A DNA stretch of 64,000 nucleotides from Pseudoalteromonas tunicata (GCF_002310815.1 NZ_CP011032.1:3874001-3938000), one strand, 5' to 3'. Shown: positions 9,281-18,336, numbered from the stretch's first letter. Notes: generated by a model not told the origin, from the letters alone. Numbers and translations: made by a program.

Positions 9281-9598
9281 CGAGTCACTCCTGTGTAAAA
9301 CAGTTACGCTATAAACTTAGTCGTAAACAGGCAGATAAACAAACCATGTATCGACTCACTAAATATACAAAAAACGCTAAAAGCGTTAAAAATGCGGTTT
9401 AAATCTGTTTTAAATTGGTAAGTGCAAGCAAGCTTGCTATTTAAGGTCGGTATTATGCCAATAAACTCACATAATACCTCCAATAAACGATGAATGTTGC
9501 ACCTATTGAGCTGCAACAATGAAAATAATGTTTACGTACCCAATTAAGTGTTAAGCGTTTGATTCAATTAAACTAACCGACCCTAATGTGATATCTAG
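9281..9598. other. Gene-free stretch of about 320 bases
   Basis: No convincing gene, terminator or repeat was seen. The one longer open frame here begins with TTG, has no ribosome site and looks accidental. The segment probably holds the promoter of the EAL gene. Confidence 0.5.
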
Positions 9599-10066
9599 CT
9601 ACATATCCCTAAACCGATTTACCGATTGCACCATGCTCATTATTTCGCGTTGCTCTAAAGAGTACACAGATGCTAGCATTTCCTCGGCCGAGGGAATAAC
9701 CGCTTGCGATACCTGCGATACCAAATAGCGATAAAGCGAAAGGACCTGCTGATGCTGAGCAACAATCACCGACATAATTTGTGCAGCATTAAGTTTGGCA
9801 AAAGGCACATCATTGTATTCATCATGAACAATAGCCAACTTGTTAACCCACTCATAGCACCAAGTATTTAAAGCATTCTCATCACTTGAAACAGCAAAAC
9901 CATTAATTACATCCGCTAGATTTCCTTCGTGATTAGCTAAATAATTTAATAACATTTGAGCCCGATCATCTGTGTTTTCTTCAGCGCACTGAGATAAACA
10001 CATTCCAAGTTGCTGATGAAACGCCTTTGTTCTATGAAGTACATCTCTTAAAGTTTCTATTTGCAT
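9599..10066 (-). CDS. Helical protein of unknown function (ferritin-like four-helix candidate)
   Basis: About 155 residues, predicted almost wholly alpha-helical, with histidines and acidic residues spaced along the helices (RTKAFHQQLG, NYLANHEGNLADV, AQHQQVLSLYRYL). This resembles a four-helix bundle such as the DUF2383 or ferritin-like groups, but I cannot assign a family. The second of two adjacent ATGs (10066) has the better spacing to the AAGGG upstream. Next to it is a PRC-barrel protein gene, a pairing often seen among general stress proteins. Confidence 0.5.
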   Translation of the reverse strand: MQIETLRDVLHRTKAFHQQLGMCLSQCAEENTDDRAQMLLNYLANHEGNLADVINGFAVSSDENALNTWCYEWVNKLAIVHDEYNDVPFAKLNAAQIMSVIVAQHQQVLSLYRYLVSQVSQAVIPSAEEMLASVYSLEQREIMSMVQSVNRFRDM

Positions 10067-10275
10067 CATAATCCCTTATCACTTTTCTTCTCACATTTAA
10101 TCGGGTAAACACCGTTTGATTTGTTTCTGGCATACTCCACCCTCTATCACTACCGAGCACATAATAAAACTCTCATCACAGATCAATCGAGTAACACCCG
10201 ATAATATTTAGCGACTGTGCTTTCATATTCTGGATTGTTAAACATGGCTGGTTCGAATGATGGGCTATTGCAGAT

Positions 10276-10926
10276 TTACTCAGCGCTGAGTTTGACAGTG
10301 ATTGAATGCTTATCCCAATTGATTGACTCGATACACACATTACTGATCAAAACTTTTCGTCCACCCGGTAGCCAATTATTAGTATCAACCACGATATAAG
10401 GGATGCTCCAGCTTTCATCATTCAAAATAAAGTCGTCAATGTGACCAATTTTTTTATCTTGGGCCTGAATACCATAACCTGTTAACTCTTCAGTCGAGCG
10501 TAAATGCCGGTCGTCCGTATTAACCTGAGCGGCATTTTCGAGCACTTGTGCATCAACTAAAGGCGATGGAAACGGATAAGTCCCCCATAAATCATTGCCC
10601 ATCCAATAATTGCCATAGCCATAATATTTAAATAACTGCACTTCATATTGGTGAGATATCGGCTGATGCTCCTCAAGTGATGGGCTATTTTTGACTCGCT
10701 CAAGGGTTAGATTAATAGGAAACTCATGCTGTTCCCAATCAGGCTCACCTAATGATATCGGGCTAATTAATACTTTTTTCCCACCAGGCAACCATTTATT
10801 AGTATCAACCAACATATATCTGATGACCCAACTTTGGTCATCAAACAAAAAATCCTTACAACGCCCAATCTCCTCATCAATCCCTAGTAATTGAAAACTA
10901 GCAATTTCATTTAAACTTCGCAGCAT
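10276..10926 (-). CDS. PRC-barrel domain protein with two repeats
   Basis: 216 residues from the ATG at 10926, which has GAGGTGA just upstream. Two PRC-barrel units lie at about 2-75 and 125-205. Each contains an equivalent segment (WVIRYMLVDTNKWLPGGKKVLIS and WSIPYIVVDTNNWLPGGRKVLIS), so the gene arose by internal duplication. Such proteins are cytoplasmic and stress-associated; the ligand is unknown. Confidence 0.8.
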   Translation of the reverse strand: MLRSLNEIASFQLLGIDEEIGRCKDFLFDDQSWVIRYMLVDTNKWLPGGKKVLISPISLGEPDWEQHEFPINLTLERVKNSPSLEEHQPISHQYEVQLFKYYGYGNYWMGNDLWGTYPFPSPLVDAQVLENAAQVNTDDRHLRSTEELTGYGIQAQDKKIGHIDDFILNDESWSIPYIVVDTNNWLPGGRKVLISNVCIESINWDKHSITVKLSAE

Positions 10927-11396
10927 AACCCTCACCTCATACTTTTAATTCATTCGCCCACAGCAACATCCTCACCCGACTGCTTAAAAATAACAGGCTA
11001 AGGTACCAACCGATCTGTCTGAAAAATGTCCATCTCAAGAATACGACTGCACAAGCTCTTTCACCGTGCGTTAACGCACTTATAAAATTGACTCCGTGAG
11101 TAAGGCAGCCGAGGCGTGTTTTAGTGCTGGAAAAGAGTAAAAAATTTGCTTAACTCGCACCTGACAACGCAATGTTATAGATAAGTCATAACTATTTATT
11201 TCAACACCGGGGGTTAATCACAATAAATGCCAACAAACTCTACAAGGCATGCTAAATGTGGCTTTTAGGTAAATGATCCTTGATGTTTAAATCTCTATGT
11301 TGGCAGGAATACAGTTACATTTATCTCGGGTACTCTTGAGCAAAAAGCTTGTATTGCCTACAATAGCGCACGTTTTATTCACTAAAGACCAAGACA
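10927..11396. other. Intergenic stretch of about 470 bases with a perfect palindrome
   Basis: No gene was found. It contains GTGCGTTAACGCAC (11066-11079), a perfect 14-base palindrome, between the divergently oriented PRC-barrel and DUF3297 genes. It could be an operator or nothing. Confidence 0.4.
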
Positions 11397-11645
11397 ATGA
11401 CCGACACAACAGCAAAACCAGCATTACCAGATCGCCTTTCAATCAACCCACGCAGCCCATATTATGTGGCAGAAGTGATCGAACACGACATCGGCATTCG
11501 CCTAAATGGCAAAGAGCGTAACGATGTTGAAGAATATTGTATCAGCGAAGGTTGGGTTAAAGTTGCAGCGCCAAAAGCGTTAGATCGCCGTGGCCAGCCA
11601 CTTCTAATGACGGCAAAAGGCACAGTTGAAGCGTTTTATCGTTAA
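11397..11645 (+). CDS. DUF3297 family protein
   Basis: 82 residues, matching the short DUF3297 family common in Gammaproteobacteria (MTDTTAKPALPDRLSINPRS is the characteristic opening, and KVAAPKALDRRGQPLLMTAKG follows). It is soluble, with no signal peptide, and probably monocistronic. Function of the family is unknown. Confidence 0.8.
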   Translation: MTDTTAKPALPDRLSINPRSPYYVAEVIEHDIGIRLNGKERNDVEEYCISEGWVKVAAPKALDRRGQPLLMTAKGTVEAFYR

Positions 11646-11783
11646 TACTGAGCGCTTTTTGCACTCATTAAACGATTTCACAGCCTGTGTGATATCACCA
11701 TTTGCGACAAACCACCGCGTTTGTCGCAAATAACGCTTCACTTTGTCGCTATTTGTTACTCACAATAAATCCCCAAAAAGCGA

Positions 11784-12380
11784 TTACAACCAGCCCTTTT
11801 GCCTTGCTATACGGGCAGCATCAATTCGGTTCATGGCATTGAGTTTACTAATGGCTTCGGATAGGTAATTTCGCGCGGTGCCTTCGGCAATATAAAGTGC
11901 AGCTGCAATATCATGAGTACTTTTACCCTCTGCGGCTAGCCGTAATGCTTGGCGCTCTTTATCGCTGAGCGGATCTTGGTCGCCCAATGAATTGAGCAAT
12001 AATTCGCTGTCAATCACCCGCTTGCCAGCCATCACTTGGTTAATAGCATGAATGAGCTCTTCAACTGGCGCATCTTTTAGTAAAAATCCGCCAACACCGG
12101 CATCTATTGCACGCTTTACGTAACCAGCACGGCCAAACGTGGTGATCATCACCACCTTGGTGGCTAATTTTTGTTGTTGAATATACTGCGCGAGCTCAAT
12201 ACCTGTTTGCCCTGGCATTTCAATGTCGCTCAGCAATAAGTCAAAAGGTGTTTGTTTTAATAATTTAAGCGCGGCTTGTCCATCTGCCGCTTCTGTTACA
12301 GTAAAGTCTCCTTCTAACCGCAATAAACACGCCAGTGCGGTGCGCACCATAGCTTGATCTTCAGCCAGTAAAATATTCAT
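11784..12380 (-). CDS. NarL/FixJ-type response regulator (DesR-like)
   Basis: 198 residues. A receiver domain (1-120) carries the acidic pair AEDQ, the phospho-acceptor Asp in LLLSDIEMPG (about 53) and Lys in LLKDAPVEE. A LuxR-type helix-turn-helix lies at about 135-195 (LSDKERQALRLAAEGKSTHDIA). It begins 3 bases after the end of the kinase gene, so the two are co-transcribed. The likely binding sites are the three TGAC-N4-GTCA-type dyads at 13510-13566 between this operon and the divergent hydrolase gene. Confidence 0.88.
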   Translation of the reverse strand: MNILLAEDQAMVRTALACLLRLEGDFTVTEAADGQAALKLLKQTPFDLLLSDIEMPGQTGIELAQYIQQQKLATKVVMITTFGRAGYVKRAIDAGVGGFLLKDAPVEELIHAINQVMAGKRVIDSELLLNSLGDQDPLSDKERQALRLAAEGKSTHDIAAALYIAEGTARNYLSEAISKLNAMNRIDAARIARQKGWL

Positions 12381-12383
12381 GGG

Positions 12384-13451
12384 TTATTCCTGTAATGTGA
12401 GAGTTATTGTGGCGCAAAAGCCGTTTTGTTGGGTGAGCACCAGTTGGCCGCCAATTGCGGCTAATCGCTCGCGCATACCGGTCACACCATTTCCTTCGTT
12501 GATGCTGCTAATCTGGCCATTATCATTAAAACGTATTTGAAACTCTTTATTGCTGCAGCTAAAGTGCAGCTGACACACATCACCTTTACTGTGGCGAATC
12601 ACATTGGTGACTAACTCCGTTAGTACCAAAATTAGGGTGGTTTCTTGGCGCGGTTGCAGACTTGGAACTTCACCAACTAATTCACTCGAAAAACCCGCAT
12701 CACGCAATAAGTTAAATAGTTTTGCGACCTCAGCGGTTAAACCTAAATGCTTATAGCCAGACACACTGTGCCGCACTTGGCTAAGCGCAGCACGGGCAAT
12801 ATCACTTAATTCCTGCAGTTGCTGCTGCGCACCTTCTACCTGATTATGCCCAAGCAATTTATTTGCTAAATCCGCCTTTAATACAATGCTCGACAAGGTA
12901 TGACCTAAAATGTCGTGCAAGTCACGAGCAATGCGCTCGCGCTCGACCATGGCGGCAAGCTGTTTAATTTCGTCTTCACTTTGCTGCTGCGCTAAGCGTT
13001 GTTTTAGCCTTGCTTGCTCAACCCAACCAAGCGCACTGACTCCCAAGATAATCGGAATACCAAAGGTTAAAAACTCAGTCCACGCAACAGTAAACAAATG
13101 ATTGAGCGCAAAAATTAATGCAACTAAAGCAACCATTAAGGTTAAGTAACGCCTTAGCGAATAAGCAAAACCGATAAAAAATCCGGCATAGGCAAACATT
13201 GAAATAGTGCCCGGATTAATCGGAGTAAGTGCACTTGCTACCACTACAATACCAATAATAGGCAGCGCCATTTGCTCTCGCGTGCAGCGATATGCCCAAA
13301 AATAACAATATAAAAAAGCACTTAAACCGCCCCCCATTACCAACCATTGCCACGGCGTGAAGGTGACAAAAAACAAAGGCGCAAAGAAAAAGATCAGGTT
13401 ACCTAAGTAAATCCAGCTCATTTTTTGTTGTAGTTTATCGTTATTTTTCAT
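12384..13451 (-). CDS. Sensor histidine kinase (DesK-like, HisKA_3)
   Basis: 355 residues. About five membrane helices fill residues 12-145, then a coiled coil, then the HisKA_3 dimerisation box with the phospho-acceptor His in RIARDLHDILGHTLSSIVLKA (about 178). An ATPase domain follows (LTELVTNVIRHSKG, the N box; FNDNGQ; GNGVTGMRERLAAIGG). Like DesK it has no large periplasmic domain and probably senses the membrane itself. Its partner is the downstream regulator; the pair is divergent from a secreted hydrolase. Confidence 0.88.
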   Translation of the reverse strand: MKNNDKLQQKMSWIYLGNLIFFFAPLFFVTFTPWQWLVMGGGLSAFLYCYFWAYRCTREQMALPIIGIVVVASALTPINPGTISMFAYAGFFIGFAYSLRRYLTLMVALVALIFALNHLFTVAWTEFLTFGIPIILGVSALGWVEQARLKQRLAQQQSEDEIKQLAAMVERERIARDLHDILGHTLSSIVLKADLANKLLGHNQVEGAQQQLQELSDIARAALSQVRHSVSGYKHLGLTAEVAKLFNLLRDAGFSSELVGEVPSLQPRQETTLILVLTELVTNVIRHSKGDVCQLHFSCSNKEFQIRFNDNGQISSINEGNGVTGMRERLAAIGGQLVLTQQNGFCATITLTLQE

Positions 13452-13509
13452 GGTGTTTCTAATTAACCAACATACCCGCAGTCTACTGCGCTTTACAAAA
13501 AAAGCACAG

Positions 13510-13566
13510 TGACAAACGTCATATCGAGACCTGACTTATGTCACCGCGCAATGCTGACATCTGTGA
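13510..13566. promoter_or_regulatory. Three tandem dyads, likely response-regulator operators
   Basis: Three 12-base dyads lie at 13510-13521 (TGACAAACGTCA), 13532-13543 (TGACTTATGTCA) and 13555-13566 (TGACATCTGTGA). Centres are 22 and 23 bases apart, about two helical turns. They lie in the divergent spacer between the DesK/DesR-like operon and the hydrolase gene. Tandem sites of this form suit cooperative binding by a NarL-type regulator; assignment to the neighbouring regulator is inference. Confidence 0.6.
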
Positions 13567-13644
13567 CCTGTGCCCGCGCTTGTTTGTAACTAATATGGCT
13601 GCATACCGTTTCAAAACACCTTTAATTATTTCGGAGCACTTATT

Positions 13645-14571
13645 ATGAATCATTTAACATCTTCAATTAAAACCGCACTTTTTGCCATCAGTATCACAAG
13701 CGCCGCTTTTGCACTGCCAGCATGGGCAAACACCCATTTACCACTAGAATTATCAGCTCAAGCAACAACACAATGTGCTTGTTTTAACGTTGAAGTATTT
13801 GGCCAAGGTCCAGCACTTATTTTGATACCCGGACTCACGTCAACCGGTGAGGTATGGCAACACACTGTTGACGCACTCAAGGGCGATTATCAACTGCACG
13901 TATTAACGTTGGCTGGTTTTGGCGGGGTAAAAGCGCTGCCAGCCCACAGTTGGGGCGAGGGCTACTTAGCTAAACAACAGCAAGCCATCATCAACTATAT
14001 TGATGTGCAAAAGTTAGATAAACCAATTATTATTGGCCATTCGTTAGGAGGGTATCTAGCACTTAATTTAGCTGTTTTTGCGCCCGATTTAATCGGTGGA
14101 GCAATTAATGTCGATGGCCTACCGGCGTTAGGAGCCTTGTTTGCAGAACACGTACCTGCCAATGCAGACGGACAAAAAGCAGCATCACCACGCAACTTTG
14201 ACCCAATGGAAATGGCAAAAGGCATGGCCAGTGAGCCACAATGGCAACAACGTATTGCCAATGACATGCGCCGCGCCGATGGCATGACTAGTGGTCGTGT
14301 GATGGGTGAGCTAATGCAAGCTGATTTGCGACCCGCACTTGCAACAATGCGTGTGCCAGTTTTAACCTTGGGCGCACTGCAAAATGGCGCACCTTATTCA
14401 ACACCTGAACAAGTAGAAGCGAGCTATAAAAGCCAATTAGCCAACGCTCCTGCGCAATATCACAGCTTTGCTTTTGCTCATGAGTCCAAGCACTTTATTA
14501 TGGCCGATGCACCAACATGGCTAAATCAGCAAATTGAAACCTTTGTACAACAGCATGCTACAAAAGGCTAG
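13645..14571 (+). CDS. Secreted alpha/beta hydrolase
   Basis: 308 residues with a signal peptide (about 1-28, ending PAWA). The hydrolase fold shows ILIPGLTSTGEVWQ (oxyanion region), the nucleophile elbow GHSLGG (about 132), and a late His in AHESKHFIMADAP, which supplies the triad histidine. The substrate is not evident. A good ribosome site (GGAG) precedes the ATG. Its placement opposite a membrane-sensing two-component system, with repeated operators between, suggests it is the regulated target. Confidence 0.8.
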   Translation: MNHLTSSIKTALFAISITSAAFALPAWANTHLPLELSAQATTQCACFNVEVFGQGPALILIPGLTSTGEVWQHTVDALKGDYQLHVLTLAGFGGVKALPAHSWGEGYLAKQQQAIINYIDVQKLDKPIIIGHSLGGYLALNLAVFAPDLIGGAINVDGLPALGALFAEHVPANADGQKAASPRNFDPMEMAKGMASEPQWQQRIANDMRRADGMTSGRVMGELMQADLRPALATMRVPVLTLGALQNGAPYSTPEQVEASYKSQLANAPAQYHSFAFAHESKHFIMADAPTWLNQQIETFVQQHATKG

Positions 14572-14608
14572 CAGATTAAATACTCAAACGAACGGCGTTA
14601 AAAGCAAA

Positions 14609-14633
14609 TTGTCGCGATAAATCACGACCTACA
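14609..14633. repeat. REP-like palindromic element, copy 1
   Basis: A 25-base hairpin-forming unit; read on the minus strand it starts TGTAGGTCGT and ends GCGACAA. It closely resembles units at 14674-14698 and 27199-27223. It lies between convergent genes. Confidence 0.6.
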
Positions 14634-14648
14634 GCACAAATTCCATCA

Positions 14649-14706
14649 AGCGTTTTTGCTTATGAGAACCCATTGGAGGTCGTCGTTTACGGCGACAAAA
14701 AACGCT
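14649..14706. terminator. Nested inverted repeat between convergent genes, enclosing REP-like copy 2
   Basis: The outer arms AAGCGTTTTT (14649-14658) and AAAAACGCTT (14697-14706) enclose a second REP-like unit (14674-14698). Both strands show A/T runs at the arms, so a bidirectional terminator for the hydrolase and phosphatase genes is plausible. The right arm overlaps the last base of the phosphatase gene's stop codon. Confidence 0.5.
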
Positions 14707-15656
14707 TATTCGGCCTTAAGAGTAAACGTAACCGCACAATGATCGCTCAGCATGGCAGTTTCACTTTTATCGGCAAAATAACGCATTTGCACATTGGTCG
14801 GTATTGCTTGGCTAAAACCACCAGCAAACTGGTGATCGATCGGTGCTGGATAACGCGGGTGGCAGCTCACCACATTTTGCGTGATGTGCTTAAGCGTTGA
14901 TGCTGCACCATTGCTATTATTGGCTAACTCTTGCATCAAACGGTTGTTGTCGGTCGCTAAACGATGATTAAAATCACCCATTACGATATACGGTTGTTTG
15001 CTGGCTTCTTTGCGTTCAAACCACTTATCGAGCCAAACAGCTTGCTTGGCAAACGTTGGGCATGCTTTACGGTCACTTTTTTCGTAGTCATCAACAAAAC
15101 AGCCACTTTTAAGGTGCACATTTAGCACCTCGGTTGCGCCATCAGCGGTATCAACCGTCACCGACAAACCATAACGTAAACCATTTAAGCCAAGCGCCAA
15201 TTCATCGTAATGATGGGTATTAAGGACTGGAATTGATTTACGAACTGCAAACGCTACTTTTTGCTGCGTTGAGGTATTGCCGCTTTCACGGCAGCTATAC
15301 ACTTCACTGTCGGCGCGCTTAGAAATAATAATTTGCCATTGATCTTCAGGAAAAACTTGCGCAATCGCCTTAACTGATGCCACTTCTTGCAATGCAATAA
15401 TATCGGCATCAAGGCTTGCGGCATAGGCTTGCATTGCCGCTATTTCTGATTTGCTGCGTGGTTTACAACCCGTATCAGCAGGATAAGCTAAATGCTCCAT
15501 ATTCCATGTGGCAAAACTTAACGCGTTAATTGATGGTGCAATACTTTCTGATGTGGCACTGCTGGTAGCTTCATTTGGCCCAAAACACGCGGTTAATTGG
15601 GTGAGTGCCAAAGCGGCAAATAATGCGTTAACGCATTTAGCCTTAATATTTTGCAT
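14706..15656 (-). CDS. Endonuclease/exonuclease/phosphatase-family lipoprotein
   Basis: 316 residues from the ATG at 15656, which gives a lipoprotein signal with lipobox LTAC; longer starts place sequence ahead of the signal. EEP fold motifs: ATWNMEHL, ALQEV (metal-binding Glu), GDFNHR (catalytic Asp/Asn) and LSDHCAV (catalytic Asp-His near the end). It probably hydrolyses a phosphodiester (nucleic acid or lipid head group) at the cell envelope. Several cysteines could form disulfides, consistent with export. Confidence 0.82.
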   Translation of the reverse strand: MQNIKAKCVNALFAALALTQLTACFGPNEATSSATSESIAPSINALSFATWNMEHLAYPADTGCKPRSKSEIAAMQAYAASLDADIIALQEVASVKAIAQVFPEDQWQIIISKRADSEVYSCRESGNTSTQQKVAFAVRKSIPVLNTHHYDELALGLNGLRYGLSVTVDTADGATEVLNVHLKSGCFVDDYEKSDRKACPTFAKQAVWLDKWFERKEASKQPYIVMGDFNHRLATDNNRLMQELANNSNGAASTLKHITQNVVSCHPRYPAPIDHQFAGGFSQAIPTNVQMRYFADKSETAMLSDHCAVTFTLKAE

Positions 15657-15782
15657 GGTTTTTATTTCCGTTACTGTGGTGCTGATTACGAACAATTGCC
15701 ACAATGTACAAACTTTTCGACCCAAACTCTCACTTTTGCGACCAAGTTACTTTACCGCGAGAAATACGTTAAAAGTGACAAA

Positions 15783-15802
15783 AAAGGAGCTTTCGCTCCT
15801 TT
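15783..15802 (-). terminator. Rho-independent terminator of the DEAD-box helicase gene
   Basis: Stem AAAGGAGC / GCTCCTTT with a four-base loop, followed on the minus strand by a T run. It is placed 23 bases after the helicase stop. Confidence 0.85.
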
Positions 15803-15824
15803 ATTAATGTTTTACTCAGGCAAA

Positions 15825-17120
15825 TTAGTTATTTCGCCAGCCCGCCCAAATATCATCTTCAGGGTTTATTTTATTTTTGTTTTTCTTTTTTCCCGTACCT
15901 TCAGGTTTGGCCATTGGTTTTTCAACCATGTTTTCTGCGCTTGGTTCAACTACTAAAAAGCCAGGTACTAACTCACGTTCAAGGCGAATTTTGTTTTTCT
16001 TTTCGATGATGCTGAAATGATGATAATCATCTTGATCGATCAGTGATAACGCCAAACCAACTTCACCCGCACGGCCGCTTCGGCCAATGCGGTGCATATA
16101 ATCAGCTGGACTGCGCGGTAAATTATAATTAATTACCACAGGTAGCTTTTCGATATCTAAGCCACGGGCAGCAATATCGGTGGCAATTAAAATATCAATT
16201 TCGCCGGCTTTGAACTCTTCAAGCACTCGTGTACGAGCCGATTGGCCTTTATCACCATGAAATACCTTGGCGCTAATGCCGCGTTTTTCGAGTTTTTGAG
16301 CTAAGTGCTCACAATGGTTTTTAGCATTTACAAAAATTAGGGCTTGTCGCCATTTGTGCTCGGTAATTAAATGCGCTAATAATTCGGTTTTTGCGCCCTT
16401 GTTAACGGTAAATACACGTTGCACAACAGTGCTGGCATCGCTGCTTTGCACTTGAATTTCAACCGGATTGGTTAGCAAGCTTTGCGTTAAACTTTGCACT
16501 TGCAGAGGAAAAGTCGCCGAAAACAACAAAGTTTGTTTTTTTGCTGGCATTAACGCCAATAATTGGCTGAGCTCTTCCGTAAAACCAAGGCCTAACATAC
16601 GGTCGGCTTCATCAAGCACCAAAGTGCTCACCTTATCGAGCTTAATGGCATTGCTTGAAATAAGGTCGAGTAATCGGCCAGGTGTCGCCACCACAATATC
16701 GCTACCGCCACGTAACGCCTGCATTTGTGCATTAACCGATACACCACCAAACACCGCCACCGTTTTAATGGCACCATTAAAATGCGCCGCATAGGATTTA
16801 ATACTGTTAGCTACTTGGGTCGCCAGTTCGCGTGTTGGCACTAACACCAGCCCCGCCACATAATTACCTTTATTAGTCGCAACCGATGTTTTGCCCTGCT
16901 GTTGTAAATAAAGCTGCTGCAACATTGGCAGTGCAAAAGTTGCCGTTTTACCCGAGCCAGTATTTGCCCCTGCGATTAAATCACGCCCCGCCAATACACT
17001 TGGAATAGCCTGCGCTTGAATAGGTGTTGGCTGTTGGTATTCCAGCTCAGTAAGTCGCGCTAATAAAGGAGGTATAAGACCAAGTTCGGTAAAGTTGCTA
17101 GGCTGTGTGGCTGAGGTCAT
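15825..17120 (-). CDS. DEAD-box RNA helicase (RhlE-like)
   Basis: 431 residues with the full motif set: Q motif (QQPTPIQ), AGANTGSGKT (I), PTRELA (Ia), TPGR (Ib), DEAD (II), SAT (III), IATDIAARGLDIE (V) and HRIGRSGR (VI). The C-terminal tail is short and basic (KPEGTGKKKNKNK). It is an ATP-dependent RNA-unwinding enzyme probably involved in ribosome assembly or RNA turnover, as is known for RhlE and related proteins. Which paralogue it is cannot be fixed from the sequence alone. Confidence 0.9.
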   Translation of the reverse strand: MTSATQPSNFTELGLIPPLLARLTELEYQQPTPIQAQAIPSVLAGRDLIAGANTGSGKTATFALPMLQQLYLQQQGKTSVATNKGNYVAGLVLVPTRELATQVANSIKSYAAHFNGAIKTVAVFGGVSVNAQMQALRGGSDIVVATPGRLLDLISSNAIKLDKVSTLVLDEADRMLGLGFTEELSQLLALMPAKKQTLLFSATFPLQVQSLTQSLLTNPVEIQVQSSDASTVVQRVFTVNKGAKTELLAHLITEHKWRQALIFVNAKNHCEHLAQKLEKRGISAKVFHGDKGQSARTRVLEEFKAGEIDILIATDIAARGLDIEKLPVVINYNLPRSPADYMHRIGRSGRAGEVGLALSLIDQDDYHHFSIIEKKNKIRLERELVPGFLVVEPSAENMVEKPMAKPEGTGKKKNKNKINPEDDIWAGWRNN

Positions 17121-17583
17121 GGATCAAAAGTGCTCGATGCTGAAAAATAGCCGCTAATTTTAGCGTATTTCACACCAGTTTGGTTAGTACTATTAAATAA
17201 AACACCGCTTTGATAGGCAGCCAACATGGTTGCTAATTGTAATAACTTAGTTTCTAAATAATCCCAATACTGGGTAATAAATCTATCTCAGCAAGCCATT
17301 TTCAACGCCAACGGCTTGGATTAACTAACCTGAGCTTTGGTTAAGAGATTGACTAACGTATTGATATTGAATTGGTAAATGTTTTTTCAAGTCTGCAGCC
17401 AGAAACTTTCAACGCTAACTGCGTTGAATTTACTTGCAATAGACCAGCTATTGACGCGCCAATCCACCTTATTAGCTTTGAAATCCCTAGCTAGAGATAA
17501 AAAATATACCTTTAACTAAATACGTTGGAAAACATATTATTGAGAACTGAGTTAAATAAAATTGAGTTACTTTATGCCAAGTG
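17121..17583. repeat. Gene-free stretch with a degenerate interspersed repeat and a hairpin
   Basis: No gene was seen. Bases 17269-17291 match 58707-58729 at 20 of 23 positions, and CTAGCTAGAGA at 17487-17497 recurs at 58786-58796. The two places therefore seem to carry related, decayed repeats of different length. Inside lies TTCAACGC-TAACT-GCGTTGAA (17408-17428), a perfect 8-bp stem. Confidence 0.4.
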
Positions 17584-18336
17584 TTAGTTGCTTTTATCAT
17601 GCAACAAAGTCTGCTCGGCCTGCCTAAAACTGTCAACTAACGCCATTCGAGCTTTAATAATATCTGGGTGGGTTAACGCTTGTTTTAATGCATACACAGA
17701 GTCGGTATTTGTACCCAGAGTGAGCGCCAAGTATAGACCCTGACTGGCAAAACCCCCTTCCTCAAAGGCTTCAAGCTGCTCTAAAGTATCGAGACTGTAA
17801 CCGAGTGAAGCAAGCTTGCCAGATACCGCAAAGGTCGTACCGACAAATCGTTGTACACGCCCTTTAATCAATGCATTTAAAGCTTGAGTTGAATTGAGCA
17901 CTTCCAATACATTTTCTGCTTGAAAATAAGCATAAATGCTCTTCATTTTATGGGAATCACGCTCAATGGCGACCTGTACCGGCTTACCCTCAGGATCAAC
18001 TTCATCACGCAACTTCCAAATATATTGCTGCCCCGTATAAACAGAAGTTAACCAAATAAATTGTGCGCTACGCTGCGGTGTTTTTGAAATAGATAAAATT
18101 AAGGTATTAGGCTGCTGCGCGTCTTTTTCGATAATTCGCGCCCATGGTGTAGCCTTAAAGCTTGCCCTTAACCCAGCTTTTTCAACCAAGACAAGAGCAA
18201 AGTCATATACCGGGCCATAGCCAAAGCCACTGTCGTTGATCATCTGAAAAGGTGGATTATGTTCAAACACCACACTTAAAGGCTTAGCTTGTATTGATAT
18301 CGCTATCAAGCATAAGGCCAAAAGACATTTTTTCAT
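17584..18336 (-). CDS. Periplasmic solute-binding protein family 3-like
   Basis: 250 residues with a signal peptide (about 1-17). The mature part opens with LSVVFEHNPPFQMIND, the usual beginning of family 3 (amino-acid-type) binding proteins, and contains GYGPVYDFALVLVEKAGL and ATPWARIIEKDA. There are no transporter genes beside it, so it may be one of the many orphan periplasmic members found in Alteromonadales, with sensing or unknown roles. Confidence 0.75.
   Translation of the reverse strand: MKKCLLALCLIAISIQAKPLSVVFEHNPPFQMINDSGFGYGPVYDFALVLVEKAGLRASFKATPWARIIEKDAQQPNTLILSISKTPQRSAQFIWLTSVYTGQQYIWKLRDEVDPEGKPVQVAIERDSHKMKSIYAYFQAENVLEVLNSTQALNALIKGRVQRFVGTTFAVSGKLASLGYSLDTLEQLEAFEEGGFASQGLYLALTLGTNTDSVYALKQALTHPDIIKARMALVDSFRQAEQTLLHDKSN

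Noticed and set aside
9304..9519. 71-codon open frame on the minus strand upstream of the EAL gene
   Set aside because: TTG start, no ribosome site, and a composition unlike the neighbouring genes.
11297..11521. 74-codon frame overlapping the DUF3297 gene
   Set aside because: A different frame of a clearly recognisable gene, without a ribosome site.
15623..15636. Palindrome ATGCGTTAACGCAT resembling the one at 11066
   Set aside because: It lies inside the coding sequence for the lipoprotein signal of the EEP protein; the shared centre is probably chance.
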